A stretch of 37,896 nucleotides of DNA from Pseudomonas sp. CBZ-4 (GTDB taxonomy: Bacteria > Pseudomonadota > Gammaproteobacteria > Pseudomonadales > Pseudomonadaceae): positions 1 to 37,896 of the forward strand of contig NZ_ANNV01000172.1 in assembly GCF_000346755.1 (NCBI RefSeq), written 5' to 3'. A model generated the notes under the pieces. The model was not told where the DNA came from and made no database searches. It was given only the letters and a program-made list of their open reading frames with translations. Made by a program: the position numbers and the translations under genes. Below, piece by piece: positions 11,401 through 19,920 of this stretch (position 1 is its first letter; every line of letters starts with the position of its first letter).

Positions 11401-12108
11401 CGCGAACACCTGCTGGCCCAGCACCAGGCCTTGCACAACGGCCACCTCGACGCCGAGGCTTTGGCCGATACCCTGGCCGCGTTGAACCAGCATTTGGCCG
11501 ATGGCGAGAAAGCTGTCGCCGAACTGCGCGCGCGTCAGTCCGAAGACCAGCGTCGCCAGGACGCCAACCACACCCTGGCACTCACCACCGCCAAAGCCTA
11601 TGAAGAATGGCAGCGCTGGGCGCGTCTTGAAGCGTTGATCGGTTCGGCCAGCGGCGACAAGTTCCGCAAGATCGCCCAGGCCTACAACCTCGACCTGCTG
11701 GTGCACCACGCCAACGTGCAACTGCGCCAACTGGTGCGCCGCTACCGCCTCAAGCGCGGCGGCAGCATGCTGGGCCTGCTGGTGCTGGACACGGAGATGG
11801 GCGATGAACTGCGCTCGGTGCATTCGCTGTCTGGCGGCGAGACCTTCCTCGTGTCGTTGGCACTGGCCTTGGGCCTGGCGTCCATGGCGTCGAGTACCTT
11901 GAAGATCGAGTCGCTGTTTATCGACGAAGGTTTCGGCAGCCTCGATCCCGAATCCCTGCAACTGGCCATGGACGCACTGGACGGCTTGCAGGCCCAGGGG
12001 CGCAAGGTGGCGGTGATCTCCCACGTGCAGGAAATGCACGAACGCATCCCGGTGCAGATCCAGGTCAAGCGCCAAGGCAACGGCTTGAGCACCCTGGAGG
12101 TCAAATGA
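8470..12108 (+). CDS. sbcC: Nuclease SbcCD subunit C
   Basis: A 1212-residue Rad50/SMC-like ATPase that partners SbcD. Walker A GPTGAGKST is at residues 37-45. The two ATPase halves are separated by very long Gln- and Leu-rich coiled coils. The zinc hook CPVC is at residues 604-607, almost exactly mid-protein. The ABC signature LSGGE is near residue 1120 and Walker B LFIDEGFGSLDPE starts near 1149. The start overlaps sbcD as ATGA, and the end overlaps the GST-like gene the same way, so three genes are coupled. All key motifs are intact. Confidence 0.96.
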   Translation: MKILAIRLKNLASLAGPFEIDFTAEPLASAGLFAITGPTGAGKSTLLDALCLALFGAVPRLGDTGQAKMPDADSDISIGDPRTLLRRGTGGGYAEVDFVGVNGRRYRARWEANRARDKASGKLQNSRQSLIDLDSDQLLASQKTEYKTQLELALGLNFEQFTRAVLLAQSEFSAFLKANDNERSELLEKLTDTALYTQLGRRAFDKAKDAKDAHRQLQDQATGVVPLAPEARAELDQQFNEAQQQFKTQQAQLKQLEAQQAWLKELREWQERQLSATEQLQRAQADWENHGPQRQDLSRLDQLAPQRHHFARQAELSQALAPLATQIQQHIEQQAALNTRQEQARQQQATAHTALADALNNQGDAVPLLRQAFEAQSTLAHLTRDLAKRTEDQLQHEHACTEGQALLNGLLEKQSQVAERLQRLAAGLERSSALAPLSDAWTVYRERLQHLMLIGNRLNKGQAELPQLEERATTAAERFTRQREALDLLYQEAGAEPHAVAEQIQLLASLLQDNRKQQRAFEDLARLWDSQRQLDQQSTALTQKLADAQLQREQLNQAGLQTKAELTVAEQTLAVTRQLLERQRLARSASVEELRERLQDDQPCPVCGSHEHPYHQPEALLQSLGRHDDNEEAAAQKAVDTLKEKLNELRGEVGGLIAQQKEFLQQQEHLATQQQALAPSLDAHPLSASLFNQEQAKRSDWLAQQLGQLTQSITQDEHRQGALLNLQQNAGRLQQQLQAAQDASQQARQLLVDQQRELSSDRERLDEELNAFASLLPADTLDGLRKEPAATFMQLDQQVSQRLEQLGHQRDELAEQQERQQAIEKQQTHQQHRQQQLDGLLVQVSELATQQQAAQATLSALLGEHTSAEHWQQQLELAVTQSRQSEADASQQLQDTRNGLVQLAADLKAQQERQTALQAEQQHLDTRISEWRALHPELDDSGLNRLLAFDEAQVSALRQQLQHSEKAVEQAQVLLQEREHLLAQHQALHNGHLDAEALADTLAALNQHLADGEKAVAELRARQSEDQRRQDANHTLALTTAKAYEEWQRWARLEALIGSASGDKFRKIAQAYNLDLLVHHANVQLRQLVRRYRLKRGGSMLGLLVLDTEMGDELRSVHSLSGGETFLVSLALALGLASMASSTLKIESLFIDEGFGSLDPESLQLAMDALDGLQAQGRKVAVISHVQEMHERIPVQIQVKRQGNGLSTLEVK

Positions 12109-12698
12109 GCGAAACGCTGCTGTATTCGTTCCGCCGCTGCCCCTACGCGATGCGCGCACGGCTGGCGTTGCGCTACGCCGGCGTGCCGGTGCGTATCGTC
12201 GAGGTCAGCCTCAAGGCCAAGCCGGCCGAGATGCTCGCGCTATCGCCCAAGGGCACGGTGCCGGTGCTCAGCGTTGATGGACGGGTGATTGAAGAGAGCC
12301 TGGAGATCATGCAATGGGCGCTGGCCCAGCATGATCCTGACAACTGGTTGCTGCAGGGTGATCCGGCAGTCCTGGGGTTGATCGCAGAGAACGACCAGGG
12401 CTTCAAGTATCACTTGAATCGATACAAGTACGCCGAGCGCTACCCGGAACAGTCGATGGAACATTATCGGGCCGAGGGCGAGGTGTTCTTGCAGAAATTG
12501 GAGGGGTTGCTGGCCGAGCGGGACTACCTGCTGGCCAACCACCTGACCCTGGCGGATGCTGCACTGGCGCCGTTTGTGCGCCAGTTTGCCCATGTGGATC
12601 GAGTGTGGTTTGCCGGTACATCGTATAAACGGTTGCAGGGTTGGTTACAGCGTTTTCTGGATTCGCCGCTCTTTGTCGCAGTCATGGCAAAGGCTTGA
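12105..12698 (+). CDS. Glutathione S-transferase-like protein
   Basis: A 197-residue protein with a thioredoxin-like N-terminal half (LLYSFRRCPYAMRARLALRY, with Cys in a CPYA motif near residue 12; KGTVPVL and the cis-Pro/VIEESLEIM region of GST G-sites) and an alpha-helical C-terminal half (DYLLANHLTLADAALAPFVRQ, the GST N-capping region). A Cys at the catalytic position points to an omega/beta-like GST or glutaredoxin-like activity rather than a Tyr/Ser GST. The substrate is unknown. Its ATG overlaps the sbcC stop by four bases, so it is probably co-transcribed with the nuclease genes. A REP hairpin follows. Confidence 0.87.
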   Translation: MSETLLYSFRRCPYAMRARLALRYAGVPVRIVEVSLKAKPAEMLALSPKGTVPVLSVDGRVIEESLEIMQWALAQHDPDNWLLQGDPAVLGLIAENDQGFKYHLNRYKYAERYPEQSMEHYRAEGEVFLQKLEGLLAERDYLLANHLTLADAALAPFVRQFAHVDRVWFAGTSYKRLQGWLQRFLDSPLFVAVMAKA

Positions 12699-12727
12699 AC
12701 GCAACACTATCCAACTGTGGAAATACT

Positions 12728-12830
12728 CCTGTGGGAGCTGGCTTGTCGGGTCGCCGCATCGCTGCGATTGCATCAACTCGGTATTTCTGACAGACCGAGG
12801 TGCCTGCATCGCAGGCAAGCCCGCTCCCAC
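12728..12830. repeat. REP-type inverted repeat doublet
   Basis: The left arm begins CCTGTGGGAGCTGGCTTGT and the right arm reads GCAGGCAAGCCCGCTCCCAC. The internal loop stem CTCGGT...ACCGAG is of the same subfamily as the element at 7063. It lies between the convergent GST-like gene and the small minus-strand gene, where it could end both transcripts. Confidence 0.85.
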
Positions 12831-12853
12831 ATTTGATCTCATTGGTTTCTAGA

Positions 12854-13033
12854 TCAGTGCTGGGCTTTGTGATCCAGGGCGGCATAGAAGTTGGCGCTCT
12901 GTTGCAGGTATTTCTGGGTGTAGGCGCTGGTGCTGGATTTCTTGCCGGTGAGCTCCACGCTGGCGGCAGCCGGCAGGGCTACGGTGGCGGATACGGCGGA
13001 AGCAGCGATGATCGAGAAGAGATTGAAGTTCAT
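12854..13033 (-). CDS. Small exported protein of unknown function
   Basis: A predicted 59-residue protein starting MNFNLFSIIAASAVSATVALP, a good signal peptide likely cut after AAA near residue 23. That would leave a mature peptide of about 36 residues containing AYTQKYLQQSANFYAALDH. The ATG at 13033 is preceded by AAGGG at suitable distance; the longer upstream reading frame has no support. I recognise no family. It stands alone, with a REP element behind it. A coding role is supported by the start signals and the secretion signal, not by homology. Confidence 0.65.
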   Translation of the reverse strand: MNFNLFSIIAASAVSATVALPAAASVELTGKKSSTSAYTQKYLQQSANFYAALDHKAQH

Positions 13034-13162
13034 GGCGGTAACCCTTGTGTTCGTTTGGTTGAGTGGCCGGGAAGGCCTTGGAACCAAACTTACGCCCGAG
13101 GGTTGAACCTTAGAAATGCTTTGAAACAGTAGCCGTTATCACTGCAATTAATAGAATGGCTC

Positions 13163-13183
13163 AGGCCCCGCAGTGCGGGGCCT
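13163..13183 (-). terminator. GC-rich hairpin after the lactonase-type gene
   Basis: AGGCCCCGCA and TGCGGGGCCT form a near-perfect 10-bp palindrome just beyond the stop at 13189. On the minus strand it is followed by a loosely T-rich stretch (CATTCTATTAATT), so it is a likely but not classical intrinsic terminator. Confidence 0.65.
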
Positions 13184-13188
13184 GTGGC

Positions 13189-14364
13189 TTATTGACGCAC
13201 CAGGAATTTCAAATCACTGGGCGCATCGATCGGCATTTTTTGCACGGTTTTGCCGAGCAGGCCGGTCTTGGGGTCGCGTTCGACCACCACGATTTCGTTG
13301 CTTTTCTGGTTGGCGATCAGCAAGAACTTGCCGCTCGGGTCCAGGCTGAACTCCCGCGGATGGTCGCCCTCTACGGAGCGGCGCTGCAGCTCCTTGAGGT
13401 GCGCGGTGGCGGGATCAATGCTGAACACCAGCAACTGGTTCGCCGTGCCACGGTTGCTCACATACAGGAACTTGCCGTCGCTGGACGCATGCAGCGCCGC
13501 GCCGGCCTTGTCCGACACCGGCTGGCCGGCGGCGAAGTCTACCAGTTGGGTCTGGCTGAGCTTGCCGTCGTGGTAATCGAACACCGCAACCTGGGCGCTC
13601 ATCTCGGTGGTCAGCCAGGCGTGCTTGCCATCGGCGCTGAACAGCAAATGCCGTGGGCCGCTACCCGGTGGCAATTGCACCGACGCCGGGTTGGCCGGGG
13701 TCAGTGGCAACTCGTGGTTGGCCTCGGGGGCGTAGTGGTAGGCAAACACCTTGTCCGCGCCCAGGTCCTGCACAAACACGTACTTGCCATCCGGCGACGA
13801 CACCACCGAATGCACATGGTTGGACGCCTGGCGCTCCGGGTTCACGCGGCTGGCCGGGTGCCCGCTCAACTGCACCGGAGGTGACAGCTTGTCACTGGCA
13901 TCCACCGGCAGGATCGCCAGGCTACCGCCCGGATCTTCCAGGACCGAATAGTTGGCGACCAACAGATAACGGCCATCGGCAGACAGGCTGGAGTGAGTCG
14001 GTTCGTTGCCCAGGCTTTGTACCTGGTTGATCAAGGTCAGTTGATGATCGCCGGGGGCAATGCTGTAGCTGCTGACACGCCCGACCGGATCTTTCTGGCC
14101 CGGACCGTTCTCATTCACTACAAACAGATGCTGCTGATCCTTGGAAACGGTCATCCAGGACGGGTTGGCGGCCTTGGCGGCCAAGACAGGCTGGCCTTGG
14201 AACTTGCCGGTGCGGCTGTCGAACTGCAAGCGGTAGATGCCTTCGCTGGTGCCAGCGGTGTAGCTGCCCACCAACAGCTCATAGGTCTCGGCCGGCGCGG
14301 CCTGCACCGACATCGCACCCACACTGCCCGCCATCAGCAGGGGCCAGAATTTACGCAACATCAT
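13189..14364 (-). CDS. Exported lactonase-family beta-propeller
   Basis: A protein of about 391 residues of the lactonase/YbhE-like seven-bladed propeller family, related to 6-phosphogluconolactonase and carboxymuconate cyclase. Features include the LLVGSYTAGTSEGIYR opening, repeated SxDGKYxFVxN-type blades, and GSGPRHLLFSADGKHAW, a family hallmark. A signal peptide ends near SVQAAPA, so it is periplasmic. The start at 14364 (MMLRKF, or the ATG three bases later) follows GAGGA; an ATG at 14385 is in frame but lacks a ribosome site. It overlaps the end of the upstream DUF5629-like gene, suggesting coupling. The substrate cannot be inferred, and periplasmic location argues against a role in central pentose-phosphate metabolism. 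Confidence 0.85.
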   Translation of the reverse strand: MMLRKFWPLLMAGSVGAMSVQAAPAETYELLVGSYTAGTSEGIYRLQFDSRTGKFQGQPVLAAKAANPSWMTVSKDQQHLFVVNENGPGQKDPVGRVSSYSIAPGDHQLTLINQVQSLGNEPTHSSLSADGRYLLVANYSVLEDPGGSLAILPVDASDKLSPPVQLSGHPASRVNPERQASNHVHSVVSSPDGKYVFVQDLGADKVFAYHYAPEANHELPLTPANPASVQLPPGSGPRHLLFSADGKHAWLTTEMSAQVAVFDYHDGKLSQTQLVDFAAGQPVSDKAGAALHASSDGKFLYVSNRGTANQLLVFSIDPATAHLKELQRRSVEGDHPREFSLDPSGKFLLIANQKSNEIVVVERDPKTGLLGKTVQKMPIDAPSDLKFLVRQ

Positions 14365-14641
14365 CGGTGTCGTCCTCGTCTTCATTGTTGCCGGTGAACG
14401 CGCTCAGGCAGATCAGGCGGTGTTCGCCCGAATCGCCGACGAGGGTCCAGCTTTGCAGGGCGTCGTCAAACGTCGCGGCCTGCACCTGTTCCAGGCTGAA
14501 ACTCCAGCGTTTTTCAGCACGGCCGTCCATGGCGGTGATCAGCAACTTCTGGGCATCGAGGCTGAAGTCAAACGCGTGCAGGCCATCGATTTCAAGCATG
14601 TCACTGGTGACAAGGACGGTGGTCAGGGTGTTGGCAGTCAT
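14351..14641 (-). CDS. Small acidic protein, DUF5629-like
   Basis: A 96-residue soluble acidic protein with the block SDMLEIDGLHAFDFSLD, then RWSFSLEQVQAATFDD and a C-terminal acidic tail (NNEDEDDTDDVA). I recall similar small Pseudomonas proteins assigned to DUF5629, but this is from memory. The start is placed at the ATG (14641) rather than the in-frame TTG at 14650. Its last codons overlap the start of the lactonase-type gene. No function can be read from the sequence. Confidence 0.72.
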   Translation of the reverse strand: MTANTLTTVLVTSDMLEIDGLHAFDFSLDAQKLLITAMDGRAEKRWSFSLEQVQAATFDDALQSWTLVGDSGEHRLICLSAFTGNNEDEDDTDDVA

Positions 14642-14887
14642 GGCAGTCAATCATCTACGGGAAAGCGCCAATGATAGCCCAGCAACGGCGGTGGAGCGCC
14701 GCTTTCGATGGGCGGGCAGCGACAAACACGCCGAAACAGACAGGCTGACCCCGCGCAGATCAAGGCGTGCGACGCAATGACCAACGCAGCGCGAAACAGT
14801 TGATAACGCATTGCCGACATCGACAGGCAAGCGGGCAGGTATTTTTCCCCGCGTACGTTTTGTCCCACAAGCAAAGGAAGCGCTTGC

Positions 14888-17800
14888 ATGCTATCGGTAA
14901 GAAACACGCCCAACACTTACACCGTCTCCCTGCCCGTGCAGTCACCGCCGCCCACCGCAACGCGCGGCGACGAGGCACCCCCACCGCTGCGCTCGCCTGC
15001 ATCTCGTTCGAACCCTTCACCCACGGGCCTCCAGCGCCAGTGGCATGCGTCGCCCCAGCCAGGCGCCGCCGCCCTGGAAACCCGCGTGGCCGCGCATTTC
15101 GCCAGCCGTCCGAGCGTGCGTTCGGTGGTTGCCGGGCTCCTGACCGAGGCGCTCAAGGCCCAACACCCCAGCTTGAACATCGATGTCGCCAACACCTCCC
15201 TCGCCGTGCCAACCCGGGCCGGTGCTTCGCAATATGCGCTGACGCCGCTGCTGGACCTGACCCTTGAGCACCTGGCATCGGGCACCGAGCTGGATTTTTC
15301 CGACCGATTCGGCGAACCCTGCAAGTGGCTCGACACCACCCACTACAACTTCCTCAGCGTGAAGGATGGCGCGAGCCAGCCGACACTGCCCCTGGACATG
15401 CAAGCGGTTGAACTGGCCATCCGGACCCTGCGCCCCTATCTGAAGGCCGCCTTTGCCGAAGCGCTGACGGCCTATTGGGACCAGGACGCCTTTACCCCAA
15501 CACCCAGCGACGCGCGCACCAGCCACTGGTCATGGCTCGGCGACACCCTGCACGACACACTGCGCATCGCCGGTCTCCAGCAACCGGGCCTGAATGACCT
15601 GCAACGCCAGACGCTCGACCAGGTCACGCGCTATCCCGACGCCGCGGAGCGTGCACACGCCCTCGGCACCTCGGCAGCCAGGGTGTATGCGCTGGAGTCG
15701 AGCCTGAGCAAGGGCGATAGCCATTCCCGGGTGCTCAGCCCAGACCTGCTGATCACCCGCGAAGTCGATGGCCGCCAGATCGTGCTTCACACCTCGGCCG
15801 CCGGCGTGGTGACGCCCTACGATTCCCTCGAGGCCTTTGCCACCGCATGGCAACGCCAGCTCAGCGAACAGTTCGTGTTCGACCGGCTGGACTGGAAGCG
15901 CGTGGAACTCACCGGCCCGGTGTTTGCAACCCAGGCTGCCCTCGTTCTCAACGGGCAATTGCAAAACCTGGAGGCCATACAACTGCCCGCCAACGCCAGC
16001 GTCGAAGCGCTGGAGCAACTGTTCGCCCAAGCCAGCGCCACGGCCCCGTCATTCATCGGCGCCCTGAGCCCGGCCGCCACCACGCTTGAGTACATGGCCC
16101 GCAACATGCCGGCCTGGCTCACCCAAGCCAGCGAAGCCGAGCGCTTTGCCTACCGGCGCCACACCCTGGCACTGGCCAGCAGTGTGCAGCGCAATCACGG
16201 GCGTACGTTTCTTACGGACATACCGGACATCCGCACCTATGCCGAACAACAACTCGACGCCCGCCTGGCAGCCAAGGGCTATAAGGCCAAGGACCTGGAG
16301 ATCACCTTCAAGGTAGCGGTGGGCACCCTGGGGAGTGGCTACATCGAGCCAGTGAAGATGAGCCTGGTACAGATGGCCCTGGAAAACCTCGCCGGACTGC
16401 CCAAGGGCCAGATGGAGATTCGCCTGCGCGGCCAGCCGGTCAATGACCCCACACTGGCCCAGGACCTCAAGGACCTGATCAGTGAGGTCGATATCGGCAA
16501 GTACTACCCCGCCTTGCTGGAACAGCATTTGGCGGGTGACAGCGCGCAGTCCAGGGAGCGCCTGGCGTTGTTCGCCGAGCAGGTGCCCATCCAGCTCGCC
16601 ATGCAGGCCAGCGAACTCAAACTCAAGGGCCAGGCCGGCCTGACGGCGCAAGGCGTACAGTTTGTCGAAGCGGTGACCCGCCCCGGCGCCGGCAGCCGTC
16701 AGGTCGATGGCTTGGACCTCACCGTGCGCCCGCTGGCGTTCCTGCGCAAACCCGGGGCAACGCCGGATGTGGTCGAGAACATGTTTCTGATCGAGCCGAA
16801 AAACGTCGAAAAAGGCCCGCACATCCTCTACCGCCCGCAGCTCTCGCCGCCATTGCAAGAGTTCGCCAGCCGCGCGGCCTTGCTGAGTGCGATCCAGCAA
16901 CCCGGCCCGTTGCAGCAAAGCATCCTGGCCTGGTTGCCGGACGCCAAGACCCGTGCGGTGTATGGCAATGGCGGTTTTCACACGCCACACATCGCCCACT
17001 ACAGTGTGTTCAACGAATTCGATGCCCCCGCCACACCGGGGCCGACCACCCTGGCCGTCGATGGCTATGACGCGGCCGCCACGCTGGCTCGCGACGTGGA
17101 CCGCGGCGACCTGATGAAGCACCTGTTCAATGCCAATGCCCATAGCCTGGTCAACCTCGCCAAGGACCAATCGACGTCCGATGCCGAAAGCCGCTGGGCG
17201 TCCCACAAGGAACTCGGCTGGTTACTGTTCAATACGCTGTTGCCGGTATTGCAGGGCCCCGGCGCCATGGCCGGTTGGCTGGTGCAACTGGCCAGCGTGG
17301 AGAACGATATCCAGCAGGCCAGTGAGACCGCCAACCCCGACCCCACAGCCGCCATGGTGGATTTGCTGGTAAATGTGGGTACGTTGTTGAGCCATACCAC
17401 GGCAAACGCGGTCAAGCCGCGTCCATTGGGCAGTATTCCCTTTGCCGACCGCCCAGAAGTCAACGTGCCCCTGCGTCGCGGTGGCGAAGCCAGCACCGGC
17501 CACCCCGCGACAATCCATCAGGCCGCTGTCGGCACGGCCTTGGACGCTGTTTCAACGCCTTTCGATTTCGCCTTTTCCAGCGCCGGCGCGCTCACACCCG
17601 CGCAGCGTGCGCATATTCAAAGCTTCAGCGTGCCCACCCCTGCCGGGCATGCAACGCCCATCGCCAGCGGCCCGCTGAAAGGCCTGTATTCCATTGAGAG
17701 CAAACTGCACGCACGCATCGACAACCACTGGTACCGGGTGGCGAGGGACCTGGATGGACTGTTTGTCATCGATGAGCAGGACAAGGCCCGCACAGGGCCA

Positions 17801-19855
17801 CCGCTGAAAGCCGATACTCAAGGCCACTGGCAATTTGATACACGCCCGAAACTCAAAGGCGGCATGCCCCGTTCCGGTGCCCGCATGAAGGCCACAGTGG
17901 ACAAGAATGTCGAAGTCACCAAAGCCATGCTCGCCAAGTACGCAGATGAATTGATCGCGGCGCAGCCCGTGGCCATTGCCACGGAAGTTGCCGACAGGCA
18001 CCTGGTCGAGACCGAACGTTCACTGCACCAGTCCAACAAGACACTGCAAACCCTGTGGGGCCTGGCCAGCAACAGCGAGCGTGGCGCTGAATTCAACGAT
18101 CGATATCAGGCAGAACTGGCCCGCAACCGGCAGCTACTGGCGTTACAACGCACCCGCTTCACCCTTTACGAACAACAGATCGACAAGCTCACCCACTTGC
18201 GCAAAAACGCAATCCAGGCGCTGACCCCCGAAACCCCTGCCATGGATTTCAACATCTTCAAGGAAAAACGTTCCGAGGCGTATCAGGAAATCGCCGAAAC
18301 CCTGCGTTCGCTCAACACCGACTACCTGTACATCGGCGAAGAATTTTCCCATGCCAGTACCGGTGAGCCCCTGAACGACCTTATCGAAAGAACCCGTATC
18401 AACGCACCTGGGGCCTATACGCAGTTGATCCAAAGCCTGAGTGACCGCGTCGAAAATATCGAGCATCTCATACGCCTGTCAGACACCTATGCCCAACTGC
18501 TGGATGAGTGGAAGAGTGACTCGCCCCATGGCAAAAAACAGGCCGCTGCGTTTATCAGGGCAAACGATCAACCACCGATCAATCAGGCGTTGTTTGCCCG
18601 CCTGGAACGCATGAGCACCCTGCGCGAGTTAAGCATTGACCGCAGCACCGATATCGAGTCACCGCAAGAAGCGTTCCTGATTGATCGCTTCAACCGAGCC
18701 GACCTCAATACCATCGCAACCTCCCACATCGAACTGCAAGAGCATGAGGGCTATACCGCGGAAGAACGCATTGCCGTACTTGGCAGCCTGATTGACCAAT
18801 ACAAGGGTGAGCTGAACAACTTCCAGGCGTTGCAGGAGATGGGTTCGAAACGGCTCAGGCCGGTCTACAGCGAGCGTTTCGCCGAGGCCCTTCGTCAGGT
18901 GATTACCCAGGCGCAGGCTGAACTGGCCGACCTTGTTCGCGAAGAGCAACACCTCTCCCCCATCGTGAAACGGCGCAAGGACCGTCCGCACAAGGCGCAG
19001 AATAAACAAGTCTTCAAGACCCGCGACAAGCAAACCCTGGTCGGTACGCTGCGTGCGGCAGCGCCAGGCCAGGACATTCAGATTATCGATGTGCTCAACC
19101 CGCAGACCGGTCTGCCGGTTACCAGCTACAGCTGGCACACCAGCGAAGGCGAGTGGGTACAGATAATCCGCAATGACCCGGTCAAGCCTGCGCCGGCTCC
19201 GCTCCTAAAGCCACTGGCAAGCTACGCCAACGACGCGCGCAAGCTGATGGATGGACAGGCCGAGATCGAACGCAGCATCCAATACCAGAAAAAGAAGCTG
19301 GATGACCCAACCCGCCGGGAAAGCGTGAGCCCCAGCGACTGGAGCGACATGCTGGAAAACCAGGCCCGGAACCTGGATCGCCTCGCCCAGCAGGCTGAGG
19401 CGAGCCATCAGGACAACAGTGAAACGGCCCCGCTGCTGGCCCTGTGGCGCAACGCCGCCAACGACATGCGCCAACGCGCGATCATGCATCGCTGCGACGG
19501 CTACCTTCGCCAGGCCCCGCGTCCGGAAAACATCGAATACCTATGGACGCACGGGCGTGTCGATATCGGCCTGGTTGCCCGGGACAAGCCGCTCAAGGGC
19601 AAGGATTTTCTCACCGAGTACGCTGTGCGCGAGAAAAACGGCCCGGGCGTTCTTTGGTATGCGCACTTCCATTACCCGACACAGGACACCCCACGCGCAG
19701 ACTACAGCGCAGCCCACCTGAAGCTGCCCGAGCAACGCTACCTCACGCAAAAGGACCTGGTGACCCAGGCGGGGAAGGATGACAAGCGCATCGACAGCAT
19801 CTTGCGTGCGAAAATCAAGCCACCACTGGACGAGAAGCTGTTCCTGAAACTGTGA
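14888..19855 (+). CDS. Giant DUF6543-like (dermonecrotic-toxin-related) protein
   Basis: A 1655-residue protein of the large Pseudomonas family I know as DUF6543 / dermonecrotic toxin N-terminal-like. There is no signal peptide; the first 55 residues are Pro/Ser/Thr-rich and probably disordered. About residues 60-770 form the alpha-helical toxin-like region. A moderately hydrophobic stretch near 772-805 (GWLLFNTLLPVLQGPGAMAG) could insert into membranes. Helical, charged segments follow (about 1000-1400, several likely coiled coils). The C-terminus carries a conserved-looking block (EYAVREKNGPGVLWYAHFHY, then AAHLKLPEQRYL) seen in related proteins. AAGGAAG precedes the ATG. No NEL ligase or LRR region is evident, and no partner gene for immunity or secretion adjoins it. 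Role as a secreted effector or insecticidal factor is inference. Confidence 0.8.
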   Translation: MLSVRNTPNTYTVSLPVQSPPPTATRGDEAPPPLRSPASRSNPSPTGLQRQWHASPQPGAAALETRVAAHFASRPSVRSVVAGLLTEALKAQHPSLNIDVANTSLAVPTRAGASQYALTPLLDLTLEHLASGTELDFSDRFGEPCKWLDTTHYNFLSVKDGASQPTLPLDMQAVELAIRTLRPYLKAAFAEALTAYWDQDAFTPTPSDARTSHWSWLGDTLHDTLRIAGLQQPGLNDLQRQTLDQVTRYPDAAERAHALGTSAARVYALESSLSKGDSHSRVLSPDLLITREVDGRQIVLHTSAAGVVTPYDSLEAFATAWQRQLSEQFVFDRLDWKRVELTGPVFATQAALVLNGQLQNLEAIQLPANASVEALEQLFAQASATAPSFIGALSPAATTLEYMARNMPAWLTQASEAERFAYRRHTLALASSVQRNHGRTFLTDIPDIRTYAEQQLDARLAAKGYKAKDLEITFKVAVGTLGSGYIEPVKMSLVQMALENLAGLPKGQMEIRLRGQPVNDPTLAQDLKDLISEVDIGKYYPALLEQHLAGDSAQSRERLALFAEQVPIQLAMQASELKLKGQAGLTAQGVQFVEAVTRPGAGSRQVDGLDLTVRPLAFLRKPGATPDVVENMFLIEPKNVEKGPHILYRPQLSPPLQEFASRAALLSAIQQPGPLQQSILAWLPDAKTRAVYGNGGFHTPHIAHYSVFNEFDAPATPGPTTLAVDGYDAAATLARDVDRGDLMKHLFNANAHSLVNLAKDQSTSDAESRWASHKELGWLLFNTLLPVLQGPGAMAGWLVQLASVENDIQQASETANPDPTAAMVDLLVNVGTLLSHTTANAVKPRPLGSIPFADRPEVNVPLRRGGEASTGHPATIHQAAVGTALDAVSTPFDFAFSSAGALTPAQRAHIQSFSVPTPAGHATPIASGPLKGLYSIESKLHARIDNHWYRVARDLDGLFVIDEQDKARTGPPLKADTQGHWQFDTRPKLKGGMPRSGARMKATVDKNVEVTKAMLAKYADELIAAQPVAIATEVADRHLVETERSLHQSNKTLQTLWGLASNSERGAEFNDRYQAELARNRQLLALQRTRFTLYEQQIDKLTHLRKNAIQALTPETPAMDFNIFKEKRSEAYQEIAETLRSLNTDYLYIGEEFSHASTGEPLNDLIERTRINAPGAYTQLIQSLSDRVENIEHLIRLSDTYAQLLDEWKSDSPHGKKQAAAFIRANDQPPINQALFARLERMSTLRELSIDRSTDIESPQEAFLIDRFNRADLNTIATSHIELQEHEGYTAEERIAVLGSLIDQYKGELNNFQALQEMGSKRLRPVYSERFAEALRQVITQAQAELADLVREEQHLSPIVKRRKDRPHKAQNKQVFKTRDKQTLVGTLRAAAPGQDIQIIDVLNPQTGLPVTSYSWHTSEGEWVQIIRNDPVKPAPAPLLKPLASYANDARKLMDGQAEIERSIQYQKKKLDDPTRRESVSPSDWSDMLENQARNLDRLAQQAEASHQDNSETAPLLALWRNAANDMRQRAIMHRCDGYLRQAPRPENIEYLWTHGRVDIGLVARDKPLKGKDFLTEYAVREKNGPGVLWYAHFHYPTQDTPRADYSAAHLKLPEQRYLTQKDLVTQAGKDDKRIDSILRAKIKPPLDEKLFLKL

Positions 19856-19865
19856 CCTGAACGAC

Positions 19866-19894
19866 GACGGGGGAAGCCAATGGCTTCCCCCGTC
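19866..19894. terminator. 13-bp perfect hairpin between convergent genes
   Basis: GACGGGGGAAGCC and GGCTTCCCCCGTC pair perfectly around a three-base AAT loop, 10 bases after the stop of the giant gene and before the convergent permease stop. The T-tract is short (ATGTTT) on the plus strand, and GTCGTCGTT follows on the minus strand. It probably works in both directions. Confidence 0.8.
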
Positions 19895-19920
19895 ATGTTT
19901 CAGCTACCCCACTCCATGGC

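Noticed and set aside
8389..12159. Two long minus-strand open frames opposite sbcC
   Set aside because: They mirror the Gln/Leu-rich coiled coil of SbcC, giving artificial Leu-rich frames with no domain or start signal.
14365..14385. ATG at 14385 as the start of the lactonase-type gene
   Set aside because: It has no ribosome site and would put polar residues before the signal peptide; the ATG at 14364 follows GAGGA.
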